A stretch of 64,000 nucleotides of DNA from the NCBI GenBank assembly GCA_016794585.1, contig JAEUJM010000017.1, forward strand, positions 62,001 through 126,000, in the 5' to 3' direction. The notes beneath the pieces are model-generated. The model was given only the letters and a program-made list of their open reading frames with translations, ran no database searches and had not been told where the DNA came from. The translations under genes and the position numbers were made by a program. Below, in pieces: positions 37,171 through 45,169 of the stretch; within the stretch, counting starts at the first letter, position 1; each line of letters opens with the position of its first letter. The stretch comes from Acidimicrobiales bacterium (GTDB lineage Bacteria; Actinomycetota; Acidimicrobiia; Acidimicrobiales; DATDAH01).

Positions 37171-37281
37171 TCAGCCCAGGAACGCCCAGGCCACGAGGGC
37201 CACGGCCACGATGAGCGCGGCGGCCACGAACACGTAGTCGCTGTTTCGGCGTACGTGGCGACGGGTCGGGTCCATTCCCAT
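37171..37281 (-). CDS. 36-aa single-helix membrane protein
   Basis: MGMDPTRRHVRRNSDYVF precedes one membrane helix (VAAALIVAVALVAWAFLG), basic residues on the inside. The 2-bp spacing to the zinc-type gene suggests coupling. No family recognised; a longer in-frame start exists upstream but adds an unlikely Gly/Arg-rich stretch. Confidence 0.5.
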   Translation of the reverse strand: MGMDPTRRHVRRNSDYVFVAAALIVAVALVAWAFLG

Positions 37282-37360
37282 CGCCTCAGTGTGCCCGGCC
37301 TGCGCCCCCGCGCCGCGTCGACAACCCTGTCCATTCCGGATTCCTGTCGCACCCCCTTCG

Positions 37361-37366
37361 TACGGT
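37361..37366 (+). promoter_or_regulatory. -10 TACGGT upstream of comM
   Basis: TACGGT 64 nt before the comM GTG; the leader includes a GGAGG site 7 nt from the start. Confidence 0.3.
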
Positions 37367-37430
37367 GGGCGCACGCCTCGGCGGCCGGCGCACGGCCCCT
37401 CCCCATCCGCACCACCCGGGAGGTCCCACC

Positions 37431-38939
37431 GTGCTCGCCACCATCTCGTCCGCCACCGTCCTCGGCGTGGAGGGTCGGCCCGTCACCGTCGAGGTGCACG
37501 TGGCCAGCGGCCTCCCCGGCTTCACCATCGTGGGCCTGCCCGACACGGCCTGCCGCGAAGCCCGCGATCGGGTCCGGGCGGCACTCCAGTGCACCGGTCT
37601 GCCGTGGCCCAACCGGCGCATCACCGTGAACCTCGCCCCCTCGGGGCTGCGCAAGGTGGGCTCCGGGCTGGATCTGGCCATCGCCGTGGCCCTGCTGGTG
37701 GCGCAGGAGGAGGTCGAGCCGGCGGCGGTCGCCGGGGTCGGGTTCCTCGGCGAGCTCGGCCTCGACGGTTCGCTCCGCCCGGTCCCGGGCATGGTCTCGC
37801 TCTCCGAGGCCCTCGACGGCGAGGTGGCGGTCGTGCCGGTGGCGGCGGCGGGAGAGGCCCGCCTGGTGGCCACCCACGAGGTGCGGCCCGTCGCCCACCT
37901 CCGGGAGGTGGCCGCGGCACTGAAGGGCGAAGAGCCGTGGCCCGACCCGCCACCGCCCCCGGGAGCGGCGCCGCCACCTCCCGAGCCCGACCTCGCCGAC
38001 GTGCGGGGCCAGCCCGTGGCCCGACTCGCCCTCGAGGTGGCGGCGGCCGGCCATCACCACCTGCTCATGGTGGGCCCGCCCGGTTCCGGCAAGACGATGC
38101 TGGCCCGCCGGCTCCCGGGCCTTTTGCCCCGCCTGTGCCAGGCGCACGCCCTCGAGGCCACCCGCATCCACTCGGCCGCGGGCATCCCCCTGCGGGCGGA
38201 CTCGCTCATCTGGCGACCGCCCCTCCGAGCGCCCCACCACGGGGCGTCGCCGGTGTCGATCATCGGCGGCGGCACCGCCGTCATGCGCCCCGGTGAGGTC
38301 AGCCTCGCCCACCGGGGCGTGCTCTTCCTCGACGAGATGGGCGAGTTCGCGCCGCAGGTCCTCGACACGCTGCGCCAGCCCCTCGAGGAGGGTGAGGTGC
38401 GGGTGGCGCGGGCCAAGGCCAGCGCCACCTTCCCCGCCCGCTTCCTGCTCGCCGGCGCCATGAACCCGTGTCCCTGTGGCGAGGGGTCGTCCCCGGGAGC
38501 GTGCTCGTGTTCGGATGCGGCCCGGGCCCGCTACCGGCGGCGCCTCTCGGGCCCGCTGCTCGACCGCTTCGACCTCCGGGTCGAGGTGCTGCGCCCCGAT
38601 GTGGACGACCTGCTGCGCGGTGCCCCGGGTGAGACGAGCTCGGTGGTGGCCGAGCGCGTGCTCGCCGCCCGCGAGCGGGCCCAGGGGCGTGGCGTCTGGG
38701 CCAACGCCGAGCTGAACGCCGCCGCCCTCGACGAGCTGGCGCCGTTCTCGGACGGAGCCGCCCTCATCGTCGAGCAGGCGCTGCGTTCCGGCCGCCTCTC
38801 TGCCCGGGGGCTCCAGCGCGTCCGGCGGGTGGCCCTCACCCTCGCCGACCTGTGGGGGCGCAATGGCCCCCTCGGCTCCGACCAGGTGAGCCTGGCCCTG
38901 AGCCTGCGCGCCGACCCGGTGGGGCTCGGTCGTGGCTGA
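37431..38939 (+). CDS. comM: ComM/YifB-family Mg-chelatase-like AAA ATPase
   Basis: 502 aa. An N-terminal Lon-protease-like fold (GLPGFTIVGLPDTACREARDRV), then Walker A MVGPPGSGKTM, HHGASPVSIIGGG, GVLFLDEMGEF (Walker B) and NPCPCGEG with the family's cysteines, ending in a C-terminal helix bundle. ComM is a hexameric branch-migration helicase in natural transformation. GTG 37431 chosen for the GGAGG 7 nt upstream. Overlaps dprA by 8 bp. Confidence 0.96.
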   Translation: MLATISSATVLGVEGRPVTVEVHVASGLPGFTIVGLPDTACREARDRVRAALQCTGLPWPNRRITVNLAPSGLRKVGSGLDLAIAVALLVAQEEVEPAAVAGVGFLGELGLDGSLRPVPGMVSLSEALDGEVAVVPVAAAGEARLVATHEVRPVAHLREVAAALKGEEPWPDPPPPPGAAPPPPEPDLADVRGQPVARLALEVAAAGHHHLLMVGPPGSGKTMLARRLPGLLPRLCQAHALEATRIHSAAGIPLRADSLIWRPPLRAPHHGASPVSIIGGGTAVMRPGEVSLAHRGVLFLDEMGEFAPQVLDTLRQPLEEGEVRVARAKASATFPARFLLAGAMNPCPCGEGSSPGACSCSDAARARYRRRLSGPLLDRFDLRVEVLRPDVDDLLRGAPGETSSVVAERVLAARERAQGRGVWANAELNAAALDELAPFSDGAALIVEQALRSGRLSARGLQRVRRVALTLADLWGRNGPLGSDQVSLALSLRADPVGLGRG

Positions 38940-40155
38940 GCGCGAGGTGCGCCGAGTGCCCGAGCCTGGGCACGTCGGGACGGCGACGCAGGGACCGACG
39001 GTCGGCGCCGGGTCGGGAGCCGGTGCCCTCCCGCCCGAGGCCTACGGGGCGGCGCTCTGCACGTTGCCCGGCATGGGCCCGGCCCGGCTCACCGCCGTCG
39101 CCCGGGCGTGGCCCGCGCTCGGGGAGGCCTGGCGCCACGTGTGCGCAGGGACCGCCGGGCGCGACAAAGGGGTCGCCGCGGCGCTCGGGAGGCAGGCCGA
39201 GACCCTGCCCCCCACGTGGGCGACGCGGGCTCGCTCCCTCGACCCTGAGGCGGTGCTCGCCGCCCACCATGACGCGGGCATCGGGGTGACGGTGCTCGGG
39301 GGAGTGGCGTACCCCGAGGCACTGGCCGCGGACGTCGAGCCGGCGGTCGTGCTGTTCCACCGCGGCCGGCCCGACGTGGTGCCCGGCCCCCGCGTGGCCA
39401 TCGTCGGCACCCGCACCGCCAGCCGCTACGGGCGGGACGTGGCCTGGGGCCTGGGGCGAGACCTGGCGGGCGCTGGGGTGCGGGTGGTGTCGGGTCTCGC
39501 ACTCGGCATCGATGGGGCCGCCCACGAGGGGGCTCTGGCCGCCGAGGCGGCGCCACCGCTCGCCGTCGTGGGGTCGGGCCTCGACGTCGTCTACCCGCGG
39601 CGTCACGCCGGACTGTGGCGCCGGGTCGAGCAGGCCGGGGTGGTGCTGTCGGAAGCGCCCCTCGGGGCGGCGCCCGAGCCATGGCGCTTCCCGGCGCGGA
39701 ACCGCCTGGTCGCCGCGCTGGCCGACGTCGTCGTGGTGGTCGAGTCGCCTCGTCACGGCGGATCGATGCACACGGTCGACGCCGCGCTCGAGCGCGACGT
39801 GCCCGTGCTCGCCGTGCCGGGGCCCGTCACCAGCCCCACGTCCACGGGCTGCAACCAGCTGCTCGCCGATGCCGTCGCCGGGGTGGCCCGGGGCGCCGAG
39901 GATGTCCTCTCGTTGTTGGGCCTGACCGCAACCGCCGCCACCCGTGGGGCGCCCGACCCGCGTCCGGCGCCCACCGCCGAGCAGGCCCAGGTGCTCGACG
40001 CCTTCGGATGGCAGCCCGCCGCGCTCGAGCAGCTGGCCGTGCGCACCGGGCTGGGCCTGGGTCCCCTGGCCGAGGCGTTGCAGCACCTCGAGGCGGCCGG
40101 CTGGGTCGCGGCCGACGGGGGCTGGTTCGAGCGGGTGGCGAGGCCGGACCGATGA
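38932..40155 (+). CDS. dprA: DNA-processing protein DprA
   Basis: 407 aa from a GTG overlapping the comM stop. A Rossmann-type core with VAIVGTRTASRYGRDVA, VVSGLALGIDGAAHEGAL, PLAVVGSGLDVVYPRRH, FPARNRLVAALADVVVVVES and the C-terminal winged helix (AFGWQPAALEQLAVRTGL). Loads RecA on incoming ssDNA in transformation. The first 40 residues are Gly/Pro-rich and poorly conserved. Confidence 0.96.
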   Translation: MAEREVRRVPEPGHVGTATQGPTVGAGSGAGALPPEAYGAALCTLPGMGPARLTAVARAWPALGEAWRHVCAGTAGRDKGVAAALGRQAETLPPTWATRARSLDPEAVLAAHHDAGIGVTVLGGVAYPEALAADVEPAVVLFHRGRPDVVPGPRVAIVGTRTASRYGRDVAWGLGRDLAGAGVRVVSGLALGIDGAAHEGALAAEAAPPLAVVGSGLDVVYPRRHAGLWRRVEQAGVVLSEAPLGAAPEPWRFPARNRLVAALADVVVVVESPRHGGSMHTVDAALERDVPVLAVPGPVTSPTSTGCNQLLADAVAGVARGAEDVLSLLGLTATAATRGAPDPRPAPTAEQAQVLDAFGWQPAALEQLAVRTGLGLGPLAEALQHLEAAGWVAADGGWFERVARPDR

Positions 40156-40181
40156 GGGCCAGGGCCCGTGGTCGGCCGCGG

Positions 40182-41594
40182 TCAGTCGATGCGGGCGATC
40201 TTCCTGGTGTAGGCGAGGGCGCGGGCCGAGTCGTACGAGCGCAGGATCTGCATCTTCTCGGCCTCGATCGAGCCTTCGGCGTGCACGGCCAGCACCGCGT
40301 GGTAGCCGCCCAGGTCGCGGGCGGTGAGATCGCTGATCACGTGCATCAGGCGCAGTCGCTGCTCGGCGGTGCCCTTGGCCTGGAAGTACTTCTCCAGCAC
40401 GGGGCGCACGTCCGGGCTGTCCCAGTCCTCGCCGCCCGGGCCCGTCACCAGCAGGCCGCCGGCGCAGTCCTGCACCCACTCGAGGGCCTGGTGGTAGCCG
40501 CTGGCGAAGGTGAACTTGGCCATGTTGGTGGTCATCGGGTCGGGGTAGGCGATTTCCTCCTCCACCTTGGCCCGCAAGGCCGCCATCTCGGTGAGGGCCC
40601 GCACCGTCTCCGAGTACGAGATCAGGTGGGTGAGCTTGTCGCGGATGTGGCCGGCCTTGCCCACGCCGTTCAGCTCGGCGATCAGGGCCGAGGCGCCCAC
40701 GAAGGCGTCGAGCAGCGGCAGCTTGTAGGACACCGCGGTGAAGCGGTGGTACTCGACGAAGGTGAGGGCAACGGCGCCCGCCAGCTCGGGCTCGCGGCAC
40801 AGGAACACGCGGTCCCACGGCACGAACACGTCGTTGAACACGGTGAGGGTCTCGAGCAGCTTGTGGTTGCTCGAGAGTGGGAACTCGAACTCGTTGTGCT
40901 CGCGCCCCGAGTACGACGACACGTAGAGCTCGAGGCCGGGAGTGTCGATGGGGATGGCGAAGGCCACCGCGTAGTCGGCGTCCTCCGCGCTCATGGCCCG
41001 GGTGGGCAACACGATGAGCTCGTCGGCGTTCGCGCTGCTCGTGGTGTGGCACTTGGCGCCCCGTACCACGATGCCGTCCTCGTTCTCGGAGACCACGTGC
41101 ACGTACAGGTCGGGGTCGGCCTGCTTGCTCGGGCCCATCGAGCGGTCGCCCTTCACGTCGGTCTGGGCCACCGCCACGGCCAGGTCGTTGTCGCGGCAGT
41201 GGTCGTGGAAGGCCTGCACCTTCTCCCGGGCCTCGCCTTCGAGCTTGCGCAGCAGCGCGAACGTGGCGTCGGTGCCGATCTCCTTGATGAGGGTGACCAC
41301 CGTGCCCCCCTCGGCCGTGCTCGCGTCGATGAGGCGCATGCGGTCCAGCAGGTCGTCGGCGTTGCGGGGGATCTTGTAGTAGGTGCTGTATTCGGCGCCC
41401 GTGTCGGGGTCGGTGGTCACGGCCAGCGCGCGGAAGTCGGGGTCGGTCACCAGGTCGAAGTCGTGGGCGGCGTGGTCCACCGCCACGCGCAGGGCCGGCA
41501 CCTCGTTCACGTTCGGGACGGGCTGACCCCGGTAGAAGAGGGTGCGGCCGTCCTCGAGGCCGGCGCGGTACTCATCGGCAGTGCGCAGGGGCAT
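40182..41594 (-). CDS. HpaB/AbfD-fold flavoprotein without Fe-S ligands
   Basis: 470 aa. TDVKGDRSMGPSKQADPDLYV, DGIVVRGAKCHTTSSANADELIVLPT and FVEYHRFTAVSYKL align with 4-hydroxybutyryl-CoA dehydratase (AbfD) and, more distantly, 4-hydroxyphenylacetate 3-monooxygenase. Of the AbfD cluster ligands (Cys99, Cys103, His292, Cys299) only the His of YHR remains; the C99/C103 region reads TVVTLIKEIGTDA and C299 is Tyr. So an FAD enzyme of this fold is likely, a [4Fe-4S] dehydratase is not. Start ATG has a -10 hexamer 6 nt upstream. Confidence 0.82.
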   Translation of the reverse strand: MPLRTADEYRAGLEDGRTLFYRGQPVPNVNEVPALRVAVDHAAHDFDLVTDPDFRALAVTTDPDTGAEYSTYYKIPRNADDLLDRMRLIDASTAEGGTVVTLIKEIGTDATFALLRKLEGEAREKVQAFHDHCRDNDLAVAVAQTDVKGDRSMGPSKQADPDLYVHVVSENEDGIVVRGAKCHTTSSANADELIVLPTRAMSAEDADYAVAFAIPIDTPGLELYVSSYSGREHNEFEFPLSSNHKLLETLTVFNDVFVPWDRVFLCREPELAGAVALTFVEYHRFTAVSYKLPLLDAFVGASALIAELNGVGKAGHIRDKLTHLISYSETVRALTEMAALRAKVEEEIAYPDPMTTNMAKFTFASGYHQALEWVQDCAGGLLVTGPGGEDWDSPDVRPVLEKYFQAKGTAEQRLRLMHVISDLTARDLGGYHAVLAVHAEGSIEAEKMQILRSYDSARALAYTRKIARID

Positions 41595-41600
41595 GGTGCG

Positions 41601-41606
41601 ACCCTA
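41601..41606 (-). promoter_or_regulatory. -10 TAGGGT, leaderless start of the HpaB/AbfD-fold gene
   Basis: TAGGGT on the minus strand ends 6 nt before the ATG at 41594. Confidence 0.45.
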
Positions 41607-41677
41607 GACCGAGCGGCGAGGGGCACCCGCAGACGGACCCCGGCGAGAAGGGGGTTCTCGCGACGGCCGGCGAGGGT

Positions 41678-41683
41678 TAGCGT
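41678..41683 (+). promoter_or_regulatory. -10 TAGCGT, leaderless start of xerC
   Basis: TAGCGT ends 6 nt before the ATG at 41690. Confidence 0.45.
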
Positions 41684-41689
41684 GACCCC

Positions 41690-42565
41690 ATGGCCTGGGA
41701 CCTCGACGGCTTCTCGGCGTCGCTCACCGGCGTCTCCGATGCCACCCGTGAGGCCTACGGGCGTGACCTCGCCGCCTTCTGCCGGTGGACCGACCGCCTC
41801 GGGCTGGAAGGGCCGGCCGAGGTCGATCGCCGCACCCTGCGGCGCTACCTCGCCTTCTTGTCCACCACGGGCAAGGCCCGCCGCTCCATCGCCCGGTCCG
41901 CGTCCTCGCTCCGGCGCTACTTCGGGTGGCTCCGGGTCACCGGGCGCATCGAGGTCGATCCCTCGGCGGGCCTCAGCGCGCCGAAGGGCGACGGGCGCCT
42001 GCCGCGGGTGCTGCCCGAGGCCGAGGTCCACCAGCTCCTCGACGAGCCCCTGCACGACGACGACCCGCCCGAGATCGCCGCCCGGGACGCCGCCGTGGTC
42101 GAGCTGCTCTACGGCAGCGGCCTGCGCGTCGCCGAGCTGTGCGGCCTGCGCCCCGGCGACCTCGACCTCGGCCGGCGTCGGGTCGTGGTGTGGGGCAAGG
42201 GCTCGAAGCAGCGTCAGGTCCCCTTGAGTCCCCCAGCGGTCGAGGCCGTCGAGCAGTGGCTCGAGCACGGTCGGCCCGCGCTGCTCGGGCCCACCAGCCC
42301 GGACGACGCGGTGTTCCTCAACCGCCGGGGCAACCGGCTCACCCCCCGGGACGTGCGCCGCATCCTCGACCGGCGCTCGGCCACCCCGGTGCACCCGCAC
42401 GCCCTCCGCCACACCTTCGCCACTCATCTTCTGGACGGAGGTGCCGATTTGCGTGCTGTGCAGGAGTTGCTCGGCCACGCCGACCTCGCCACCACGCAGC
42501 TGTACACCCACGTCAGCAAGGAACGGTTGAAGAGCGTGTTCCAGGCCACCCACCCTCGAGCGTGA
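41690..42565 (+). CDS. xerC: Tyrosine recombinase XerC
   Basis: 291 aa. N-terminal SAM-like core-binding domain, then the catalytic set Arg (GSGLRVAEL), Lys (GKGSKQR), His-x-x-Arg (HPHALRHTFATHLL), His (LLGHADLATT) and Tyr (QLYTHVS). Resolves chromosome dimers at dif with XerD. Its place between dprA and the WhiG-type sigma gene is the conserved housekeeping location, so it is not an integron or phage integrase. Confidence 0.94.
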   Translation: MAWDLDGFSASLTGVSDATREAYGRDLAAFCRWTDRLGLEGPAEVDRRTLRRYLAFLSTTGKARRSIARSASSLRRYFGWLRVTGRIEVDPSAGLSAPKGDGRLPRVLPEAEVHQLLDEPLHDDDPPEIAARDAAVVELLYGSGLRVAELCGLRPGDLDLGRRRVVVWGKGSKQRQVPLSPPAVEAVEQWLEHGRPALLGPTSPDDAVFLNRRGNRLTPRDVRRILDRRSATPVHPHALRHTFATHLLDGGADLRAVQELLGHADLATTQLYTHVSKERLKSVFQATHPRA

Positions 42566-42577
42566 GACGAGCACTCC

Positions 42578-43354
42578 GTGATCGATGACGGTGCCCGCCT
42601 CGACGCGCTCTGGGCGCGGTACAAGGACACCAAGGGCCGCGACGCCCGCGACCAGCTGATCCTGCACTACTCGCCCTTGGTGAAGTACGTCGCCGGTCGG
42701 GTGGGGGTGGGCCTGCCGCAGAACGTCGACCAGGCCGACCTCGTCAGCTACGGGATCTTCGGGCTCATCGACGCCATCGAGAAGTTCGACCCCGAACGGG
42801 GCTTCAAGTTCGAGACCTACGCCATCTCCCGCATCAAGGGCTCGATCCTCGACGAGCTGCGCTCCATCGACTGGGTGCCGCGTTCGGTGCGGGCCAAGGC
42901 CCGTTCGCTCGAGAAGGCGTACGCCAAGCTCGAGGGCGAGCTCCACCGGGCCCCCACCGACGAGGAGCTGGCCGAGGAGCTCGATCTCACCGAGGCGCAG
43001 CTGGCCCAGTTGCTGTCGCAGATCTCGTTCGTGGGCATGGCCGCCCTCGACGAGATGCTCGCCGGCGGCGACCGCGGCGAGTCCATCACCCTCGGTGACA
43101 CCATCGCCGACTCGGGCCGGGGTCCGGTCACGGTCTACGAGGCCGAGGAGACCCGCCAGCTCCTCGCCGAGACCATCAACCGGATGCCCGAGCGCGAGCG
43201 CCTCGTGCTCACGCTCTACTACTACGAGGCGCTGACCCTGGCCGAGATCGGCGAGGTCCTCAGCGTCACCGAGAGCCGGGTCTGCCAGATCCACACCAAG
43301 GCCGTGCTGCAGCTGCGCTCGCGCATCGCCGCCGCCGAGCGCGAGCCGGCCTGA
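42578..43354 (+). CDS. whiG: FliA/WhiG-type RNA polymerase sigma factor
   Basis: 258 aa. Region 2 ([41 protein letters not shown]), the conserved [11 protein letters not shown], region 3 and region 4 ([23 protein letters not shown]) fit the sigma-28 group. In Streptomyces the orthologue at this place is WhiG, which directs sporulation genes and is held by the c-di-GMP-dependent anti-sigma RsiG. No flagellar gene or RsiG is seen here. GTG start 12 bp after xerC, so probably in the same transcript. Confidence 0.9.
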   Translation: MIDDGARLDALWARYKDTKGRDARDQLILHYSPLVKYVAGRVGVGLPQNVDQADLVSYGIFGLIDAIEKFDPERGFKFETYAISRIKGSILDELRSIDWVPRSVRAKARSLEKAYAKLEGELHRAPTDEELAEELDLTEAQLAQLLSQISFVGMAALDEMLAGGDRGESITLGDTIADSGRGPVTVYEAEETRQLLAETINRMPERERLVLTLYYYEALTLAEIGEVLSVTESRVCQIHTKAVLQLRSRIAAAEREPA

Positions 43355-43371
43355 CCGGACGCCGGCGCCGG

Positions 43372-43377
43372 TAGCGT
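43372..43377 (+). promoter_or_regulatory. -10 TAGCGT upstream of the M23-like gene
   Basis: TAGCGT 84 nt before the ATG, implying a leader of about 75 nt. Confidence 0.25.
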
Positions 43378-43460
43378 CGATCTCGCGCCACTCGGTGCCG
43401 GCACCAGAGGCTCGCCGCACCACCTTCCCCCTTCTGCGCCGCCCATCTGAAGGGGGACCC

Positions 43461-43961
43461 ATGTCCCGATCGCTCCGCCTGCTCGTGGTCCTGCTGGCCG
43501 TCACGGCCGCCACCACCTGGGTCGCCGATGCGCCGGCCGCCGGCCAGGCCACCGTCGTCATGTACCGACCGCCGGTCGACGCTCCCGTCGTCGACCCGTT
43601 CCGCGCCCCCACCTCGCCCTACGGCCCGGGCAACCGCGGCATCGACTACGCCACCGTGCCGGGCACCGTCGTGCGCGCCGTCGCGGCGGGGACGGTGTCG
43701 TTCGCCGGGTCAGTGGCCGGCGTGCGCTACGTCACCGTCACCCACGCCGACGGCCTGCGCAGCAGCTACGGCGGGTTGGCGTCCGTCTCGGTGGCCCAAG
43801 GGGCCGTGGTCGCGGCCGGCGCCGAGGTGGGCCGCGCCGCCGACACGCTGCACCTCGGCATCCGCCGGGGCGACGAGTACCTCGACCCCGAGGCGCTCTT
43901 CGCCGCCGCGGCCCCCCTCGTCCGGCTCATCCCCGTCGCCGAGTTCGACGCCGCCGCGTGA
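43461..43961 (+). CDS. Secreted LytM/M23-fold protein with degenerate active site
   Basis: 166 aa. Signal peptide (LRLLVVLLAVTAATTWVADAP), then a single M23 domain. The zinc motif HxxxD reads NRGID (His replaced by Asn58, Asp62 kept) and HxH reads TLH (first His replaced by Thr129, His131 kept). With two of four active-site residues gone it is unlikely to cut peptidoglycan and may be an EnvC/NlpD-like activator or binder. A GGGGGA site lies 3 nt before the ATG. M23 genes commonly sit next to rpsB in actinobacteria. Confidence 0.85.
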   Translation: MSRSLRLLVVLLAVTAATTWVADAPAAGQATVVMYRPPVDAPVVDPFRAPTSPYGPGNRGIDYATVPGTVVRAVAAGTVSFAGSVAGVRYVTVTHADGLRSSYGGLASVSVAQGAVVAAGAEVGRAADTLHLGIRRGDEYLDPEALFAAAAPLVRLIPVAEFDAAA

Positions 43962-44384
43962 GCCTCGGTCCAGGGCCGTGCGTCCTTCGCGTGGCGGATG
44001 CGTTCGCGGTCACGGGGACGACGTCCGGGCCCGGTTGAGAGTCACGGTCGCACGGCACGGTCGCCGCTTCACTGACGAGCGAGACGCGGCTCGAGCACGG
44101 CACCGGCGCTTTTGAAGGTGCCGATGCCTCGTCGCGACGCCAGTCGTCGCGGCGCACCACGCTCTGTGGCCGAATGACGGCGCGCTGACCGTCTGAGGAG
44201 TGCCTTGGAGGAAATAGCTGTTCGAATCGAGGGGCTATTTCCTCCAGAGGGACCGCCGGAACGCATTCCCGTCACGCACAGTGACCTTTCATGCCAGCGG
44301 GCAACCGACGAGACCTGCGCCCCAACGCCTCGGCCGAGCGGCCTCGCCCCGTCCTTCGCGTCGTTGCTGTTGATGTAGTGAGCC
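43962..44384. other. 423-bp gene-free stretch with a long hairpin
   Basis: The longest non-coding stretch of the window, between the M23-like gene and the convergent mini cytochrome b gene. It is visibly less G+C-rich in 44200-44245. Contents: a 10-bp palindrome CGTCGCGACG near 44130 and the 12-bp inverted repeat at 44207-44245. Open frames across it have no start context or recognisable protein. Confidence 0.7.
44207..44245. repeat. 12-bp perfect inverted repeat with 15-nt loop
   Basis: GGAGGAAATAGC (44207-44218) pairs with GCTATTTCCTCC (44234-44245). The loop contains TTCGAATC, which looks like a tRNA T-loop but has no flanking T-stem. No T-tract follows. It could be a bidirectional terminator of the convergent genes or a protein-binding or mobile-element remnant. 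Confidence 0.8.
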
Positions 44385-45002
44385 TCAGACGCCGACCGGC
44401 ACCTCGGCCGACGGCTCGTTGGCGGCAGGCGCCGCCGGCTCGATCGGGGGCGTTCGGCGGGCCCGTCGCCACCCGAGTGCCGTCAGCCCAACCACGGCAA
44501 CGCCCAACACGACATGCAGGACGAGCCACTTCAGCAGCGTCCTCGGGAGGATCTCGATGCCGTCCATCAACACGAAGCGGACGCTGCCGTCGCGCAGCCA
44601 GGTGTAGCCGCTGATGTTCTCGCCGACGGTGACCGCGAACAGGGCGAGCTGGTCCCAGGGCAGCAGGTAGCCGGTGACCGACGCCGCCACGACGGCGAGC
44701 ACGAGGCCGACGCCTGTGGCGAGGCCCGGCGCCACTCGTTCGGTCGGCCTCGTCCGCAGGGTGAGCAGGACGGCGGCCACGATCGAGGTGGGCAGAGCGA
44801 GCCACGCCGCGACGCGATGGAGGTCCTGTGCAAGGTGCGCCACCCGGACCTCACGGCCCAACGCGCTACCCACCCCGTAGGTGTCCGTCCAGGCGGCGGC
44901 GGCCTCGGGCCGGTAGACGAAGTACAGCGCCGCGCCGGTCGCGGCCAGGATCACGACCTGCGCGGTCAGCAACCACAGCACGATCGTCCGGGCCCGGGCC
45001 AT
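44385..45002 (-). CDS. Mini cytochrome b-like membrane protein (second copy)
   Basis: 205 aa. About four membrane helices; [21 protein letters not shown] is a clear cytochrome b/b6 segment, with His in [16 protein letters not shown] and LVLHVVLG. The Ala/Pro/Glu-rich tail is cytoplasmic. Similar in plan to the protein at 22146-22748, about 20 kb away, but diverged; neither has Rieske or cytochrome c neighbours. ATG chosen for the -10 hexamer 5 nt upstream; a longer frame upstream overlaps the rpsB leader. Confidence 0.72.
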   Translation of the reverse strand: MARARTIVLWLLTAQVVILAATGAALYFVYRPEAAAAWTDTYGVGSALGREVRVAHLAQDLHRVAAWLALPTSIVAAVLLTLRTRPTERVAPGLATGVGLVLAVVAASVTGYLLPWDQLALFAVTVGENISGYTWLRDGSVRFVLMDGIEILPRTLLKWLVLHVVLGVAVVGLTALGWRRARRTPPIEPAAPAANEPSAEVPVGV

Positions 45003-45007
45003 GGGGC

Positions 45008-45013
45008 ACGTTA
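45008..45013 (-). promoter_or_regulatory. -10 TAACGT, leaderless start of the second mini cytochrome b gene
   Basis: TAACGT on the minus strand ends 5 nt before the ATG at 45002, back to back with the rpsB promoter. Confidence 0.4.
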
Positions 45014-45047
45014 CGCCCCGGCTGGCCCGAGGTGGGGGTGTTGCCGG

Positions 45048-45053
45048 TAGGAT
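45048..45053 (+). promoter_or_regulatory. -10 TAGGAT of the rpsB operon
   Basis: TAGGAT 117 nt before the rpsB ATG, giving a leader of roughly 110 nt, long enough for S2 autoregulation. No good -35 is visible. Confidence 0.4.
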
Positions 45054-45169
45054 CGACCCTCGGTCCGGCGTCCGCCGGTCCGCGACCAACCTCACCCCCG
45101 GGCCTCCCCACGGTCGCCGCAAGGCGCACGGCCCAGGGCACACCTCAACCGTGGGGAAGGAGTTGCGCC

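Noticed and set aside
41690-42565. Mobile-element integrase
   Set aside because: The tyrosine recombinase lies in the conserved dprA-xerC-whiG location, with XerC length and no attachment repeats or cargo.
44207-44245. tRNA gene or tRNA fragment suggested by GGAGG...TTCGAATC...CCTCCA
   Set aside because: The T-loop-like sequence is not flanked by a pairing T-stem, and there is no anticodon or D arm within the 39 bp.
44069-44275. A 68-codon minus-strand frame in the gene-free stretch
   Set aside because: No ribosome-binding site, Arg/Ser-rich composition typical of chance frames, and it runs across the inverted repeat.
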